Of a stretch of 64,000 bases of DNA, positions 16,417 through 24,543 are shown piece by piece. Position 1 is the first letter of the stretch; the number at the start of each line of letters is the position of its first letter. Below the pieces are notes generated by a model. It saw only the letters and a list, made by a program, of their open reading frames with translations. It did no database searches and had not been told where the DNA came from. Source of the stretch: Priestia abyssalis (GTDB lineage Bacteria > Bacillota > Bacilli > Bacillales > Bacillaceae_H); contig NZ_KV917369.1 of assembly GCF_002019595.1 (NCBI RefSeq), positions 4,666,624 through 4,730,623 of the forward strand, read 5' to 3'. Made by a program: the position numbers and the translations under genes.

Positions 16417-18216
16417 CTATTTCAACACTTTTTTCAATTGAAGAATCTCCATTGCGATGGATGCCGCTTTTACGTAATCTTTACGTCGTTCAGCCTCTTG
16501 CTTATCTTTTTCTTTTTCTTTTATTGTTAACCATTTTGGATGATTCAACACTTGCTGCACATAATCATTTAGTGCCTGTTCTGAGAGTTCTTCATTAATA
16601 GACATCATCGCCAGCTCAGATACGAGATGCACTAATTTTTTTTCAGGCAAATACTCAACGAACAAACTGATATTGGATTCATGCCCTTCTTCATAAAAAC
16701 CATATAAATACGCAGCTAAAGCCCGATGTTCTTCTATGTTAAAACTGCCGCCAATCATATCCTGAACACGAAGAGCAAGATGCTGATCTTTTAGCATATA
16801 AGAAAGAAGAATTCTCTCTGCGTTTTGATAAGCCGGTAACAGCTTCGTTTGAGAAGCCGATTGTCTAGCTATATTATTTCTATTCCAATGAGCATTATCC
16901 TTTTTCTTTTTTTCAAATCTATAAATTTGATATTGCTGTTTGAGTGCTTCCAATGAAATTGAGAACTCTTCTGACAACTGCCTTAAATAATGATCGCGCT
17001 CCACAGCTTTAGGGAGAGAACCGATTTCTTTCAGAACTTCATCGATGTACTGCATCCGTTCCGCCTCATTTTGAAGGTTTTTTCCTCTCCTTAAATACTG
17101 CATCTTAAACGACATCAACGTCAGACTCGCCTCAACCACTTCTTGCCTAAACTTTTCCGCACCGAATTGCTGAATATATTCATCGGGATCGTATCCTTTA
17201 GGCATAGTGGCAACCTTGACATAACAGCCTGCTGCATTCAAAGTATGTGTTGCTTTGTGAGCTGCCTCAATTCCTGCTTCATCCGAATCATAACAAACAA
17301 TAACCGATTCGACATTTCGTCTGATGATTTTTGCCTGTTCATCTGTTAAAGCCGTTCCCATTGTAGCAATTCCATTTTCACAGCCAGCTTTAAAAGCGGA
17401 AATGACATCCGCAAACCCTTCAAATAAAATGGCCTCTTGATTTTTTCTGATGTGCTTCTTGGCCCGGTGAAAATTATAAATGGTTTTGCTTTTATTGAAG
17501 AGGACTGTTTCAGGGCTGTTTAAATATTTCGGCTGTCCCTCACCTAAAATCCTCCCGGAAAAAGCAATCGTTTTTCCTTGCAAATCGTAAATAGGAAACA
17601 TAATTCGATTTCGAAAGCGATCAAAATACCCGCCGTCTGAATCTCTTTTCACAAGCAGCCCTGCCTGTTCCATTTCATCGGGCGAGAATCCCCTTTTGGT
17701 TAGGAATTTCATCGCAAAATCCCATGATTCCAGCGCATAGCCAACTTCAAACTCTTCAATCATCTCAGCTGTAAAGCCACGCTGTATTAAGTAATCAAAA
17801 GCTTTTTGACCCTCTTTTGTATTTACTAATAAATGATGGTAAAATTTCTTTAAGAGCTCGTGTGCTTCAATCATCTTGTTTGCAGGTTTATGAATGGAAG
17901 ATTGAGGCTGGTATGTTGGAAGTTGTATAGGGATACCAATTTTATCAGCAAGTCGCTTAACAGCTTCTAAAAAAGTGAGTCCTTCCATTTCCATGACAAA
18001 CGAAAAAGCATTTCCTCCTGCCCCGCAGCCAAAGCAATGATAAATTTGCTTTTCAGGGGCAACCGAGAATGATGGAGTGCTCTCTCCATGAAAAGGACAT
18101 AAACCAAAATAATTTCGTCCTTGCTTTTTTAATTGGACATAATCACTGACAACATCCACAATGTCAATAGAATGTCGAATGCGATCTATTACTTCGTCTG
18201 GTATACGTTCCGCCAT
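16417..18216 (-). CDS. dnaG: DNA primase DnaG
   Basis: DnaG lays down RNA primers at replication forks in complex with the replicative helicase. The 599-residue protein has an N-terminal zinc-binding domain (CPFHGE near residue 40, HCFGCGAGG near 60). The TOPRIM catalytic core has ILFEGFADVISAFKAG near 262 and VIVCYDSDEAG near 306. The C-terminal helicase-binding domain spans about 450-599. Length is normal. It is probably the first gene of dnaG-sigA, with yqxD upstream by 40 bp and possibly in the same transcript. Confidence 0.98.
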   Translation of the reverse strand: MAERIPDEVIDRIRHSIDIVDVVSDYVQLKKQGRNYFGLCPFHGESTPSFSVAPEKQIYHCFGCGAGGNAFSFVMEMEGLTFLEAVKRLADKIGIPIQLPTYQPQSSIHKPANKMIEAHELLKKFYHHLLVNTKEGQKAFDYLIQRGFTAEMIEEFEVGYALESWDFAMKFLTKRGFSPDEMEQAGLLVKRDSDGGYFDRFRNRIMFPIYDLQGKTIAFSGRILGEGQPKYLNSPETVLFNKSKTIYNFHRAKKHIRKNQEAILFEGFADVISAFKAGCENGIATMGTALTDEQAKIIRRNVESVIVCYDSDEAGIEAAHKATHTLNAAGCYVKVATMPKGYDPDEYIQQFGAEKFRQEVVEASLTLMSFKMQYLRRGKNLQNEAERMQYIDEVLKEIGSLPKAVERDHYLRQLSEEFSISLEALKQQYQIYRFEKKKKDNAHWNRNNIARQSASQTKLLPAYQNAERILLSYMLKDQHLALRVQDMIGGSFNIEEHRALAAYLYGFYEEGHESNISLFVEYLPEKKLVHLVSELAMMSINEELSEQALNDYVQQVLNHPKWLTIKEKEKDKQEAERRKDYVKAASIAMEILQLKKVLK

Positions 18217-18256
18217 CCTTAACAGCTCCGTGTATTATATTATTCTTCATTAAAAA

Positions 18257-18742
18257 CTAAATTCCTGCAAGTTTCGACAATAACTTATCCATGTTTGTGA
18301 TAAACCGTTGCCGTTCTTCTTCACTAAAAGGTTTAGGACCTTTAGAATGATGGCCTGCTCTGCGTTCTTTTGCAGAAACGTAACGAAAAAAGAGAATCGT
18401 ATCCATATCTTCTTTATTAAAATATTTCCCGCGCGGAGACAAAGTATAAACCCCTTGTTTAACGAGAATACTTGCCAGACCTGTATCTTGTGTTACAACC
18501 ACGTCATGCTCCTTCACATGGTTCATGATATACAAATCGACAGCCTCTCGGCTCATATCAACATATTTCCATTCTCCAGCATCTATTTTATGTTGAACAT
18601 GGGCGTATGAGGCAACAAAAATAACATGAACATTATATGTATCGGCAAGGTCCAAAATTTCTTGTTTGACAGGACACGCATCAGCGTCGACAAAAATATT
18701 GAATTTTCTGTGTGTATAACTCTCTATTCTACATCCCTCCAC
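18257..18742 (-). CDS. YaiI/YqxD family protein (DUF188, UPF0178)
   Basis: A 161-residue frame with conserved FVDADACPVKQEI near residue 16, HDVVVTQDTGLASILVKQG near 84 and RGKYFNKEDMDTILFFRY near 107. These are acidic clusters of a PIN-like fold seen in DUF188 proteins. Function is unknown; a nuclease has been suggested by fold only. The start is uncertain. A GTG at 18742 has GAAGGA close upstream, while family members begin nearer KFNIFVDADA. It precedes dnaG as in B. subtilis. Confidence 0.85.
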   Translation of the reverse strand: MEGCRIESYTHRKFNIFVDADACPVKQEILDLADTYNVHVIFVASYAHVQHKIDAGEWKYVDMSREAVDLYIMNHVKEHDVVVTQDTGLASILVKQGVYTLSPRGKYFNKEDMDTILFFRYVSAKERRAGHHSKGPKPFSEEERQRFITNMDKLLSKLAGI

Positions 18743-18816
18743 AGATTCCTTCTTTGGATTGTCATTTTACATATAGATGGTTTGTCGAAATTATTCCTGT
18801 CTCATCTCATCATTTA

Positions 18817-18910
18817 TTTATCCCTCATTAACGGGCAGTAAGACCTCCACTTCAAAACTTGGCGTAATCGCGGAAGTTTAAGTGGGGGACTAATTGCGCC
18901 CGATTAAAGG
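18817..18910. repeat. Long copy of the TTTATCCC...GTAAGACC intergenic repeat, with both arms
   Basis: It starts TTTATCCCTCATTAACGGGC and AGTAAGACCTCCACTT, and ends AAGTGGGGGACTAATT and GCGCCCGATTAAAGG. The two ends are imperfect inverted partners with AAACTT/AAGTTT inside. The family can therefore exist as one large hairpin of about 90 bp. Confidence 0.6.
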
Positions 18911-18919
18911 AACATAGAG

Positions 18920-19036
18920 TAACATCGCCGCGTCCTGGGGCAACGCCTGCGTGACCCGCATCGTGAGGGCCTAACTAACAATCGGTGGGAAATGAAGGAA
19001 AACCCCCACCGATGGAAGTTTCTTTTATATAAATAG
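18920..19036. repeat. Mosaic of repeat fragments upstream of yqxD
   Basis: 18924-18970 on the minus strand reads GATGCGGGTCACGCAGGCG and TTGCCCCAGGACGCGGCGAT. This matches the repeat core at 55516-55560. At 18983-19036 a CGGTGGG/CCCACCG hairpin is followed by GATGGAAGTTTCTTTTATAT, another fragment of the GGAAACTTCCATC family. The rest of the 635-bp gap (18743-19377) is AT-rich, with a further partial CCCCGCTCTAAC copy near 19243 and no credible gene. Confidence 0.5.
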
Positions 19037-19377
19037 TTTATTCGTTCTAGACAAAGTCTAAACCTAAAACTATTCTTTTTTATCACAATTTTTTATTATA
19101 ATATAAAATTCAATTATTTGCTACAAAAAAATCATTTTATGTAAAATATATAAAAGCAATCTCCTGCACCTTAATTGTACTTGTTAAATGAACAAATAAA
19201 TTAAGCTGAGTGATTGCCTTACATACCCTTGTCATTTCTTTTCCCCGCTCTAACAAGCAGCCCTCCACCTCCGATAAACAGGACGTTGCGGTTTTAATAC
19301 TTAAACAGGAAATAACTGCCTGTAAGAGCCCGGATAAGTCCATCTAACAATCAACAAGAAGATGTTCCCAATGATTG

Positions 19378-20184
19378 TTACAGATGACGATGATGCAAAT
19401 TTAAAATAACATTCGCTGTCTCTTCTACCGCTTTGTTGGAAACATCGATGACCTGACACCCAATTCGTTCAGCCACTTTATCGAAATACTTGATTTCTTC
19501 TTTAATCCGCTCAATATTCGCATAAATGGCCTCATCATTTAAGCCTAACGATTTCAATCGCTCTTTACGTATATGGTTTAATTTATCCGGACTGATTTTC
19601 AATCCGAAACATTTTTCTGGGGGTACTAAAAATAACTCTTCTGGAGGCTCTACCTCAGGAACAATTGGAACATTCGCCACTTTCAATCGTTTATGAGCCA
19701 AAAATTGGGACAACGGTGTTTTCGATGTGCGGGAAATTCCCACTAATACAATGTCCGCACGCAAAATCCCGCGCGGATCGCGCCCATCATCATATTTAAC
19801 AGCAAACTCAATAGCTTCAACCTTTTTAAAATAGTCCTCATCAAGTTTACGGACCATGCCTGGCTCATGTTTCGGTTCCAATTGATAAGCTCTCTGAATC
19901 TTATCCATAATAGGACCAATGATATCAAATACTTCCACATTATGTTTACGGGCTTCATCCAGTAAAAAATTCCTCATCTCAGGTTTTACAAGGGTAAAGC
20001 CAATGAGAGCATTATTCAACTTCGCAATAGATACTACTTCTGAAAGTGTAGCTGTATCTTCCACATACGGAATTCGTTTAATGATCACTTCCGCAGGATT
20101 AAACTGGCTGGTGGCAGCCTTGACTACAAGTTCAGCCGTTTCCCCCACTGAATCGGAAACAACATAAATAAGTGGGTTGGTCAT
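19378..20184 (-). CDS. ppsR: Pyruvate,phosphate/PEP synthase-type regulatory kinase-phosphorylase (YqfL)
   Basis: The 268-residue DUF299 family protein phosphorylates and dephosphorylates the PPDK or PEP synthetase active-site region using ADP. The P-loop-like GISRTSKT is at 149-156, followed by KVANVPIVPEVEPPEELF, which is strongly conserved. The N-terminal IYVVSDSVGETAE is also typical. In B. subtilis YqfL affects CcpN-dependent control of gluconeogenic genes. Here too it lies 50 bp behind ccpN, so the two probably work together. The exact partner enzyme is not in the window. Confidence 0.9.
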   Translation of the reverse strand: MTNPLIYVVSDSVGETAELVVKAATSQFNPAEVIIKRIPYVEDTATLSEVVSIAKLNNALIGFTLVKPEMRNFLLDEARKHNVEVFDIIGPIMDKIQRAYQLEPKHEPGMVRKLDEDYFKKVEAIEFAVKYDDGRDPRGILRADIVLVGISRTSKTPLSQFLAHKRLKVANVPIVPEVEPPEELFLVPPEKCFGLKISPDKLNHIRKERLKSLGLNDEAIYANIERIKEEIKYFDKVAERIGCQVIDVSNKAVEETANVILNLHHRHL

Positions 20185-20234
20185 TACTTACACATCCCTT
20201 TCAATATCAATATTAACTATTTTAACTTATATGA

Positions 20235-20873
20235 TTACAATACTTCATCGTTCGCTAATGCCACTAATAATTTCGTAATATTAGTCTTCGTGATTCTGCC
20301 AACCACTTCGTATCCTATGTCGGTCTTCTTCACAACTGGCATGGCATCAATCTGTTTATCGATCAACGTTTTTCCAATATCAATCAAATAATCGTCTCTT
20401 TCGCAAAATGTAATATTTGGCATTCGTGTCATAATAATATTGACAGGAATGGACGTCAGTTCTTGTTTTCCGATACTAGCCCTCAATAAGTCTTTTCGTG
20501 ACAAAACTCCCACTAACAGCGAATGTTCATCTACAACAAACAATGTTCCAACGTCTTCTAAGAACATGGTACAAATCGCATCATAGACAGAAACTCCTTC
20601 ATTTACTACCACCGGAACAGATTGATATTCACCAACTTTTACTTTGCGTATTTTATCTGTCAGCAATTGTGCACCCGTTTTCCCTGTGTAAAAATAACCT
20701 ACTCTCGGCCTGGCTTCCAAATATCCAGCCATCGTTAAAATGGCTAAATCCGGCCTTAATGTCGCACGCGTTAAATTTAAGCGATCTGCGATATGCTCTC
20801 CTGTAATCGGGCCATGATCCTTTACAATTTGCAGAATTTGTTCTTGCCTTTTATTTAGCTCGATTGTTCTCAC
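20235..20873 (-). CDS. ccpN: Transcriptional repressor CcpN
   Basis: CcpN represses gluconeogenic genes (gapB and pckA in B. subtilis) on glycolytic carbon sources. The GTG at 20873 gives 212 residues beginning RTIELNKRQEQILQIV, the B. subtilis length; the longest frame adds three residues. An N-terminal winged helix (TGEHIADRLNLTRATLRPDL) is followed by two CBS domains, with VYDAICTMF and VVGRITKTNITKLL, that bind nucleotides. First gene of ccpN-ppsR. B. subtilis has glyQS between this gene and recO; here there is none. Confidence 0.93.
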   Translation of the reverse strand: MRTIELNKRQEQILQIVKDHGPITGEHIADRLNLTRATLRPDLAILTMAGYLEARPRVGYFYTGKTGAQLLTDKIRKVKVGEYQSVPVVVNEGVSVYDAICTMFLEDVGTLFVVDEHSLLVGVLSRKDLLRASIGKQELTSIPVNIIMTRMPNITFCERDDYLIDIGKTLIDKQIDAMPVVKKTDIGYEVVGRITKTNITKLLVALANDEVL

Positions 20874-20958
20874 CACCTTCAATTCCTTGAGATTGTGTTA
20901 TACTGTTTACATAAATATTATATACTTTTTATTCGAAATAGAAAGAATAATATATAGA

Positions 20959-21046
20959 CCTTATATAAAGGAAACTTCCATCAGCAGGGGAAAGAACGCA
21001 AAGAAGGATGTGCCGTTTCATTCAGGACACATCTTTTCTAGGCACT
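20959..21046. repeat. Repeat fragment and hairpin between recO and ccpN
   Basis: TATAAAGGAAACTTCCATCA (20962-20981) is a partial copy of the intergenic repeat family. GGATGTG/CACATC with flanking AAG/CTT (about 21003-21046) is a hairpin that may end the recO transcript on the minus strand. No remnant of a tRNA synthetase gene or T-box is visible in the 219-bp gap. Confidence 0.45.
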
Positions 21047-21092
21047 TTAAAACAGCCACAGAGCGTTACGTGTTCCCATAGAGCCTTCTTTC

Positions 21093-21872
21093 TTAACGTT
21101 TACTCTCTGGAGACAAGGTTTCCTTTAAATGATCAATCTGGTTTAAAAATCGTTTCGACTTTAAATAAAGTCCCGAGTATTCTTCATAGTAGCTGTCGAT
21201 TACTTGCTTTAACTGCTTTTTCGTTTCTTCTTTGACTGATATGGTCCCAAGCCTTTTCATATCTATATAATAAAACAAACGGAGCAATTTAACAGCACTA
21301 GGTGTCAATTTGAAATGATATGGATCTTTTTCGAAGCAGCGATGACAAATAAATCCGCCTTCACGTATAGAAAACCCAAATTCTCCGTCTTTGGCCCCAC
21401 ATACACTGCACTGATCAAGATAGGGAAACAACCCTAATACGTTCAATATTTTAAGTTCATAAATATATGTTAAAATATCTAAATCATAACCTTCGTTCAT
21501 AAAAGATAACGTTTGATAAAGCAGTTCAAATAAAAATGGATTGGCCTTTTGGTTGTCCGTCGCTTTATCTGTTAATTCTACAATATAAGAAGCATACGCG
21601 GTAATGAATATGTCTTCGCGTATGCTTCGCATTGATGAAATAACGTCTCCTTGTTGAAGAGTCCCCATACCAGAACCTTTTTGCACTAAAAACTGACCAT
21701 ACGTAAAAGGCTGTGTAAGAGAAGCAAGCCGGCTGCTAGGCTTTTTGGCACCTCTTGCCATCACACCTATTTTTCCTGCTTCTCTTGTGTATATCGTTAC
21801 TACTTTATTGGCTTCGCCATAATTATTTGTGCGGATGACAATTCCTTCACATTTGTTTAACAAACCGGTCAC
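21093..21872 (-). CDS. recO: DNA repair protein RecO
   Basis: RecO helps RecA load on SSB-coated DNA in gap repair and recombination. The protein has about 259 residues. The N-terminal OB fold (KCEGIVIRTNNYGEANKVVTIYT) is followed by a helical domain with a four-cysteine zinc site (CSVCG near residue 151, CHRCF near 170). The start is uncertain: GTG at 21872 lacks a good ribosome binding site, and a TTG three codons later would give the family-like start LLNKCEG. It lies 21 bp behind yqzL in a run with era. Confidence 0.93.
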   Translation of the reverse strand: MTGLLNKCEGIVIRTNNYGEANKVVTIYTREAGKIGVMARGAKKPSSRLASLTQPFTYGQFLVQKGSGMGTLQQGDVISSMRSIREDIFITAYASYIVELTDKATDNQKANPFLFELLYQTLSFMNEGYDLDILTYIYELKILNVLGLFPYLDQCSVCGAKDGEFGFSIREGGFICHRCFEKDPYHFKLTPSAVKLLRLFYYIDMKRLGTISVKEETKKQLKQVIDSYYEEYSGLYLKSKRFLNQIDHLKETLSPESKR

Positions 21873-21893
21873 CTACCATCTTGGAAGGAACAT

Positions 21894-22040
21894 CTAAGAA
21901 ACCGGAAGATTAAATTCCCCTAATTCCTCATCTTGGCTATCGTCGGGCATTTCCACGTTCTCCTGTTGCAATTCTTTAAAGAGGAGATACGTATCTATGT
22001 TACCTGTACTACTAAATACCTTCCAGGTAAAATCTAACAT
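21894..22040 (-). CDS. YqzL small protein
   Basis: This 48-residue protein starts MLDFTWKVFSSTGNIDTYLL and ends DEELGEFNLPVS. It is acidic, with no membrane segment. An ATG follows AAAGGTGGGG at good spacing. B. subtilis has the YqzL protein, with the same opening residues, between era and recO. Function is unknown. Its tight placement before recO suggests co-transcription. Confidence 0.85.
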   Translation of the reverse strand: MLDFTWKVFSSTGNIDTYLLFKELQQENVEMPDDSQDEELGEFNLPVS

Positions 22041-22144
22041 TTAAACCCCACCTTTCTAATCAAAAGAGATCAGATACATAGTCCAATTCCTTAAGATTAG
22101 AATGACCTTCCTTCCCCAAAATCATGTAACACAATTTTTGTCAG

Positions 22145-23053
22145 TTAATATTCTTCTTCTCTAAATCCAAAATCCCTTAATTGTGAAGCTTTATTGCGCC
22201 AATCTTTTTGCACTTTTACCCATAGCTCTAAAAACACCTTTGAACCAAGGAGCGCTTCAATATCTACCCGTGCTCTTTGACCGATTTCTTTTAACATCTT
22301 ACCTTGTTTTCCGATAATAATCCCTTTTTGTGAGTCTCGCTCCACTATGATGGTAGCTCCTACATATACCGTATTGCCTGTTTCTCTTCTTTGCATAGAG
22401 TCAATAACAACAGCGATGGAATGGGGAATTTCCTCACGTGTTAAATGAAGCGCTTTTTCACGAATCAATTCTGCTACAATAAAGCGTTCAGGATGATCTG
22501 TCACCTGATCAGCCGGATAATATTGCGGTCCTTCGGGTAATACTTCTTTAATTTGGTTTAGCAAGGTTTCTACATTGTTTCCTTGTAAAGCTGAAATCGG
22601 AACAATTTGTTCAAAAGGATGCAAATTCTGATATGTTTCAATAAGAGGCAGCAACTGATCTGGATGAATTTCATCAATTTTATTAATTACTAAAAAAACA
22701 GGAGTATTTGTTCCCTTCAAACGTTCGATGATAAATTCATCTCCACGGCCTAACCCTTCGACGGCATTGACCATGAATAAAATCAAATCAACTTCCTTTA
22801 ACGTGTTTTGCGCAACTTTCATCATAAAATCCCCAAGCTTATGCTTAGGTTTATGTATTCCAGGTGTATCAATGAATACAATTTGCGTATCCGTCTCTGT
22901 GTATACTCCTTGGATCTTATTTCTCGTCGTTTGAGGCTTATCGCTCATGATGGCAATCTTTTGGCCAATGACGCGGTTTAAAAATGTTGATTTTCCTACG
23001 TTTGGTCTTCCAATAATGGAGACAAACCCTGACTTAAATCCTTCTTTAATCAT
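22145..23053 (-). CDS. era: Ribosome-assembly GTPase Era
   Basis: Era binds the 3' end of 16S rRNA during 30S maturation. The 302-residue protein has an N-terminal GTPase domain: G1 GRPNVGKS at 15-22, G3 DTPG in FIDTPGIHKP near 59, and G4 NKID near 124. A C-terminal KH domain contains IIIGKQGKMLKEIG. The ATG has AGCGGAGGA upstream and overlaps cdd by 8 bp, so translation is coupled. Part of the pgpH-ybeY-dgkA-cdd-era run. Confidence 0.98.
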   Translation of the reverse strand: MIKEGFKSGFVSIIGRPNVGKSTFLNRVIGQKIAIMSDKPQTTRNKIQGVYTETDTQIVFIDTPGIHKPKHKLGDFMMKVAQNTLKEVDLILFMVNAVEGLGRGDEFIIERLKGTNTPVFLVINKIDEIHPDQLLPLIETYQNLHPFEQIVPISALQGNNVETLLNQIKEVLPEGPQYYPADQVTDHPERFIVAELIREKALHLTREEIPHSIAVVIDSMQRRETGNTVYVGATIIVERDSQKGIIIGKQGKMLKEIGQRARVDIEALLGSKVFLELWVKVQKDWRNKASQLRDFGFREEEY

Positions 23054-23444
23054 GTAAATCCTCCGCTGAAAATGCTCCTGGCAACAATTCTTCGACTGTC
23101 AGCTCTTGTATATCGCCATGTAAATTCGTTAAAATCACTTTCATTTCTTTTGGACAAAGCTCTGAAATAACTTGCCTGCACGCTCCACATGGAGGAACAG
23201 GTCTTTCTGTATCAGCAACCACTGCAATGGCAGCATACTCCTTATCTCCTTCTGAATATGCTTTAAATAAGGCCGTTCGCTCTGCACAATTACACATACT
23301 ATAAGCGGCATTTTCAATATTGCAGCCCCGATAGACCTTTCCGTCTTTTGTTAACAACGCAGCCCCGACTTGAAATTTCGAATAGGGAACATAAGCAAGT
23401 TCTCTCGCTTTCATTGCTTCTTGAATCAATGCTTGCTTATCCAT
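23046..23444 (-). CDS. cdd: Cytidine deaminase Cdd
   Basis: Cdd hydrolyses cytidine and deoxycytidine to uridine and deoxyuridine in pyrimidine salvage. The longest frame starts 87 bp upstream, but MDKQALIQEA at 23444 has GGAAAGGAAGAG before it. It gives 132 residues, the family length. The zinc site is Cys53, Cys86 and Cys89 (NCAERT, PCGACRQ), with catalytic Glu55. NIENAAY is a substrate motif. It overlaps era. Confidence 0.96.
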   Translation of the reverse strand: MDKQALIQEAMKARELAYVPYSKFQVGAALLTKDGKVYRGCNIENAAYSMCNCAERTALFKAYSEGDKEYAAIAVVADTERPVPPCGACRQVISELCPKEMKVILTNLHGDIQELTVEELLPGAFSAEDLHD

Positions 23445-23714
23445 TACACTCTTCCTTTCCAAAGGTAGAATTAGTGAACTGATGATAAAACGAAATACGC
23501 TCAACCCAAGATTTCCGCCGAAAATACTCACACTTCCATATCCTGGATGTTGCGGAACATTTAGTTACTTTGTAATAATCTATCTTATCAAAAATAAAGG
23601 AAAACAACAACTTTGGGCTACCATATTTAACTCATTAGAACCGGATAATTAATAGACAGCCCACTAAAGATGAACAGTGAAAACCATTATTCTTCACTTA
23701 TAATGACACCCTTT

Positions 23715-24071
23715 TCAAAACATATACTTACTAAACAAAAGTACACCAACAATAACTGATACGACTGCATAGATGAGTACAGCCCCGGCAGCTGCATCCT
23801 TTGCAATTTTCGCTAAGGGATGATGGCTGTCCGTAATTAAATCTACTGTTTTTTCGATTGCCGTATTGATTAATTCCAGGCTAAAGACCCCGCCTATAAC
23901 AATGGTTAGTATGATCCAATCAGCGACGGAGATATGAAACCAACAGCCCGTTATTATCGCCAAAATTGCAACGACTGTATGGATTTGCATATTCCGTTCA
24001 TTTTTCACTACGTATAAAATGCCTTCCATCGCATAATAAAAACTTTTGGGCAGCCGTTGCTTCTTGTTCAT
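23715..24071 (-). CDS. dgkA: Undecaprenol / diacylglycerol kinase DgkA
   Basis: This small membrane kinase phosphorylates undecaprenol in Gram-positive bacteria. The 118 residues start at MNKKQR, chosen over the longer frame because of AAAAGGTAATCGG just upstream. Three membrane helices are visible, beginning near IHTVVAILAIITGCWF, WIILTIVIGGVFSLELI and AGAVLIYAVVSVIVGVLLF. The catalytic segment ELINTAIEKTVDLIT is intact. It follows ybeY by 4 bp. The 270 bp to cdd (23445-23714) hold no gene. Confidence 0.92.
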   Translation of the reverse strand: MNKKQRLPKSFYYAMEGILYVVKNERNMQIHTVVAILAIITGCWFHISVADWIILTIVIGGVFSLELINTAIEKTVDLITDSHHPLAKIAKDAAAGAVLIYAVVSVIVGVLLFSKYMF

Positions 24072-24075
24072 CCGA

Positions 24076-24543
24076 TTACCTTTTAAGGCCATATGCTTCT
24101 AATATTTCCTTTTGCCTGTCAAACATGTCTTTTTCTTCTTCAACAGTCTCATGATCATATCCAAGCAAATGCAAGAAACCGTGTACCGTTAAAAAGCCTA
24201 ATTCTCTCATAAAAGAATGTCCGTATTCTTCTGCTTGTTCATATGTTTTCGGAATGGAAATAATAATGTCTCCTAAAACTACAGGCATATTCTCACCGAT
24301 AATTTCCATTTCTCCTTCTCCCATTTCTTCCATGGCAAAGGAAATGACATCTGTCGGTCTATCTTTATCCCGGTACTCACGGTTAATCTCCTGAATACGC
24401 TCATTATCTACAAATGTAAGGGACAATTCTGCTCCACTTGGAACATTTTCCATTTTGGCTGCCAACAACAAAAGCTGTTCCAACTCCTTTTGCTGTTCTT
24501 CTGTTACGCCCTTTACTTCATCAATAAAATCAATGACCAACAT
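24076..24543 (-). CDS. ybeY: Endoribonuclease YbeY
   Basis: This metalloprotein is needed for 16S rRNA 3'-end processing and ribosome quality control. The 155-residue protein carries the zinc motif HGFLHLLGYDH near residue 121 and the conserved RPTDVISFAM near 62. The ATG overlaps the end of pgpH by 14 bp, so translation is coupled. Confidence 0.96.
   Translation of the reverse strand: MLVIDFIDEVKGVTEEQQKELEQLLLLAAKMENVPSGAELSLTFVDNERIQEINREYRDKDRPTDVISFAMEEMGEGEMEIIGENMPVVLGDIIISIPKTYEQAEEYGHSFMRELGFLTVHGFLHLLGYDHETVEEEKDMFDRQKEILEAYGLKR

Noticed and set aside
19137..19343. Minus-strand frame of 68 codons in the yqxD-ppsR gap
   Set aside because: It lies in repeat-derived DNA with no suitable ribosome binding site and no recognisable motif.
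20959..21046. Possible T-box or glyQS remnant
   Set aside because: No T-box specifier or antiterminator sequence and no synthetase-like reading frame could be seen; the hairpin is short and ordinary.
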